DNA of 64,000 bases from contig NZ_CP116887.1 of assembly GCF_028421645.1 (NCBI RefSeq), positions 1,986,001 through 2,050,000 of the forward strand. Direction: 5' to 3'. Source of the stretch: Aneurinibacillus sp. Ricciae_BoGa-3 (lineage in GTDB: Bacteria; Bacillota; Bacilli; Aneurinibacillales; Aneurinibacillaceae). The notes under the pieces were generated by a model, which was given only the letters and a program-made list of their open reading frames with translations, ran no database searches and was not told where the DNA came from. Made by a program: the position numbers and the translations under genes. Below, piece by piece: positions 61,714 to 64,000 of the stretch; the first letter of the stretch is position 1, and each line of letters starts with the position of its first letter.

Positions 61714-63222
61714 ATGGATCAATTCTTGCTTGATTTACATCGAATTAGAAAATCCTTTTTTGGTGTAAAAGCACTTGACGGTGTGGACCTTGAAATTACA
61801 ACAGGTGAAGTTTTAGCTGTTTTAGGAGAGAACGGGGCAGGAAAGTCGACAATGATGAAAATAATAGCAGGTGTATATCAACCGGATGAGGGTGAGATAC
61901 GAATTGAAGGAAGGTCAGTTAAAATACAGGATACAAACCATGCACAAGCCCTTGGCATTTCAATTATACATCAAGAATTTAATTTAATTCCCTATCTTAG
62001 TGTTGCGGAGAATATCTACTTAGGCCGGGAGCCAATGAAACCGGGAAATCTTTTTATCAATTGGGTCAAGATGTTCAAGGATACTGAGCAGTTATTGAAA
62101 AAAGTGGGCCTGTCAGTTAATCCAAAAAGATCAGTTAGTACACTTAGTGTAGCGGAACAACAAATGGTTGAAATTGCAAAATCACTTTCCTTCAATGCCA
62201 AGGTAATTATTATGGATGAGCCTACTGCTGCTCTAAATGACGAAGAAAGGAATAAGCTTTTTTATATTATAAAAGAATTAAAGAAAGACGGGGTGGGGAT
62301 CATTTATATTTCTCACCGAATGGAAGAAATATTTGAAATCTGTGATTCTATTATGGTACTACGTGACGGAAAATTTATTCAGCGTATGCGGACAGTAGAT
62401 ACCAGTAAAGAGCAACTTATTTCACTCATGGTAGGACGTCAATTGACTGACTATTACCCAACCTTGCCTAATGCAAAAAAGAAAGTAAGGCTGGAAGTTA
62501 AAGATCTTTGTGTTGATGATAGCGTAAAGGATGTTTCATTTCAAGCCTATAAGGGTGAGATTCTTGGCATTGCGGGTCTTATAGGATCTGGACGCCCGGA
62601 GTTAGCCAAGGCAATATTTGGTGCTCTTCCAGTTCGTCAAGGTTCCATTTTTTTAGAAGGAGAAAAGGTTTTTTTAAAAAATTGTAAAGATGCAATTGAG
62701 AAGGGGATCGCTTTAGTATCGGATGACAGAAAGGGAGAGGGAATTGTTCTTTCAATGTCAATTGAGGAAAATTTGACACTTGCTAACTTGAAATCGGTGT
62801 TGCGGTCGATTTTCATAGATAAAAAGAAGCAAAAGGAATTAGTTGAACGGAATTTTAAGGCTTTGAAGATTAAAGCAGCGAGTGCAGACTTAAAAGTTGA
62901 ATTTTTAAGTGGGGGCAATCAACAAAAGGTGGTTTTAGGAAAATGGCTTGAAACCGATCCTAAAATATTTATTTTAAATGAGCCAACACGTGGCATTGAT
63001 ATTGGTGCCAAAGCAGAGATTTACCAATTGATGAAGAACTTGGTTGAACAAGGGGTGACCATTATATTGATTTCTTCCGAGTTACCTGAATTACTCGGTA
63101 TGAGTCATCGTATTCTCGTAATGCACGAAGGATGTATTACCGGTGAATTTAACAAGGATGAAGCTACACAGGAAAAAATCATGATTTGTGCGACAGGTGG
63201 TGAGAACAATGGGGCAGCTTAG
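61714..63222 (+). CDS. rbsA: Ribose ABC transporter, ATP-binding protein
   Basis: This 502-residue protein has two fused ATPase domains. The first has Walker A GENGAGKST (38-46), signature LSVAEQQMVEIAKSL and Walker B VIIMDEPTAAL. The second has a degenerate nucleotide site (AGLIGSGRPELAKAIFG) and LSGGNQQKVVLGKWL. This is the usual RbsA/MglA architecture. It overlaps rbsC by 14 bases. Confidence 0.95.
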   Translation: MDQFLLDLHRIRKSFFGVKALDGVDLEITTGEVLAVLGENGAGKSTMMKIIAGVYQPDEGEIRIEGRSVKIQDTNHAQALGISIIHQEFNLIPYLSVAENIYLGREPMKPGNLFINWVKMFKDTEQLLKKVGLSVNPKRSVSTLSVAEQQMVEIAKSLSFNAKVIIMDEPTAALNDEERNKLFYIIKELKKDGVGIIYISHRMEEIFEICDSIMVLRDGKFIQRMRTVDTSKEQLISLMVGRQLTDYYPTLPNAKKKVRLEVKDLCVDDSVKDVSFQAYKGEILGIAGLIGSGRPELAKAIFGALPVRQGSIFLEGEKVFLKNCKDAIEKGIALVSDDRKGEGIVLSMSIEENLTLANLKSVLRSIFIDKKKQKELVERNFKALKIKAASADLKVEFLSGGNQQKVVLGKWLETDPKIFILNEPTRGIDIGAKAEIYQLMKNLVEQGVTIILISSELPELLGMSHRILVMHEGCITGEFNKDEATQEKIMICATGGENNGAA

Positions 63223-64000
63223 TAAATATCGTACATTGTTTGTCTTATTGGTGATTGTAATCATTGCTTCATTTTTGAGTAATGCATTTTTTACAACAAC
63301 AAACCTTTTAAATATTGCTCGTCAGGTTTCTATTACAGCAATTGTGGGTGCTGGAATGACATTAGTAATCCTAGTTGCTGGAATTGACTTGTCAGTAGGT
63401 GCAGTGCTTGCTGTTTCAGGTGCTATAGTAGCAGGTGTTCTGGCTTCGACAAACAGTGTGATGTTAGCGATACTGGTAAGTTTAATTGTCGGGATATTTT
63501 TTGGCTCAATTAATGGATTTTTATCAACCAAAGGGAAGATGCCATCATTTATTGTGACACTAGCTACAATGGCGGTAGCGAGAGCACTCACTTTGGTGTT
63601 AACAAATGGGTATCCAGTTGTTGTTCGCAGTTCGTCATTTCGTGAAATTGGAAACGGTCATATTTTAGGCGTTCCTATACCCGTAATTTTAATGGTTGTA
63701 ATATTCGTGCTATTACATATTTTACTTAAGCATACAAAGTTAGGCCGTTATATTTATTCTGTCGGTGGGAACGAATCAGCAAGTCGTTTAACCGGGATTA
63801 ACACGTACCGTGTTATCATTACGACCTTTATACTCAGCGGAATATTTACATCTATTGCTTCTCTAATTTACACCGCAAGATTAAGTTCAGCACAACCAAC
63901 AGCTGGCACAGGACTTGAACTAGATGCAATTGCGGCCGTAATTTTAGGTGGAACGAGTCTAGCGGGGGGTCAGGGTGGAGTTTTTGGGACATTGATAGGT
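63209..64000 (+). CDS. rbsC: Ribose ABC transporter, permease (cut by window end)
   Basis: From ATG 63209 the frame is open to the end of the window (264 codons). It has several membrane helices and the RbsC/XylH-type motifs VILVAGIDLSVGAV, GSINGFLSTKGKMPSFIVTL, YSVGGNESASRLTGIN and AAVILGGTSLAGGQGG. About 45 C-terminal residues lie outside. The binding protein rbsB is expected next. Confidence 0.93.
   Translation, partial: MGQLSKYRTLFVLLVIVIIASFLSNAFFTTTNLLNIARQVSITAIVGAGMTLVILVAGIDLSVGAVLAVSGAIVAGVLASTNSVMLAILVSLIVGIFFGSINGFLSTKGKMPSFIVTLATMAVARALTLVLTNGYPVVVRSSSFREIGNGHILGVPIPVILMVVIFVLLHILLKHTKLGRYIYSVGGNESASRLTGINTYRVIITTFILSGIFTSIASLIYTARLSSAQPTAGTGLELDAIAAVILGGTSLAGGQGGVFGTLIG

Overview
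The window looks like low-GC Gram-positive, spore-forming Bacillaceae DNA. It has strong AGGAGG-type ribosome binding sites, frequent TTG/GTG starts, tiny YjcZ-like sporulation miniproteins, a Spo0E-family phosphatase, a KinA-type PAS histidine kinase, and RsbR-like, BrnQ and RbsR proteins. I cannot name the species. No rRNA, tRNA or CRISPR array was seen.

Layout. 0-2.5 kb: a truncated gene end, then an intact malate:quinone oxidoreductase (mqo) inside a block that recurs, with an internal deletion, at 39.3-40.5 kb. 3-20 kb: a TetR-headed catabolic island with an MFS transporter, an isocitrate-lyase/PEP-mutase family enzyme, HyuA/HyuB subunits of the hydantoinase/oxoprolinase/acetone-carboxylase family, an SDR, a broken thiolase, a 3-hydroxyacyl-CoA dehydrogenase, a two-subunit CoA-transferase, an AMP-forming acyl-CoA ligase, an acyl-CoA dehydrogenase and an APH-fold kinase. 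Palindromes centred on ACTAGT precede the regulator, the transporter, hyuAB and the SDR operon, which suggests one local regulon. 20-36.5 kb: a decayed stretch with intact genes (brnQ, histidine kinase, Crp-family regulator plus glutaredoxin, OsmC, haloacid dehalogenase, merA) among many remnants: ASCH, group II intron, IS110, ABC ATPase, CDP-alcohol transferase, merR, copA, reductase, thioredoxin and peroxiredoxin. 36.6-38.9 kb: ergothioneine genes egtB (one-base frameshift) and egtD. 39-49 kb: mqo pseudogene copy, tniQ remnant, amino-acid transporter, guaC, DJ-1/PfpI protein, and a tandem series of YjcZ-like miniproteins interrupted by an IS3-family remnant.

47.8-56 kb: a second catabolic island with an amidohydrolase, 2-oxoacid:ferredoxin oxidoreductase alpha and beta, an SDR, a GntR/FCD regulator, and a second acyl-CoA dehydrogenase (internally deleted) plus APH-kinase pair closely resembling the first. 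Identical 14-bp palindromes precede the amidohydrolase and the oxidoreductase. 56.9-58.7 kb: a LysR regulator divergent from a tautomerase / carboxymuconolactone-decarboxylase-like pair. 59.2-64 kb: the ribose operon rbsR-K-D-A-C, with rbsC cut by the window end.

How the genes may work together. The island at 3-20 kb has the parts to activate a keto- or hydroxy-acid (CoA ligase or CoA-transferase), interconvert keto and hydroxy groups (SDR), phosphorylate a hydroxyacyl-CoA and rearrange it (APH kinase plus ACAD10/11/LvaC-like dehydrogenase), and finish by beta-oxidation (HBD, thiolase). HyuAB, with a cysteine-rich tail, may be an ATP-dependent ketone carboxylase or an amide/lactam hydrolase feeding that route. 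Similarity to levulinate (lva) and acetone/acetophenone pathways is inferred from family content. The thiolase gene and the second dehydrogenase copy are broken, so the system may be partly decayed or may rely on genes elsewhere.
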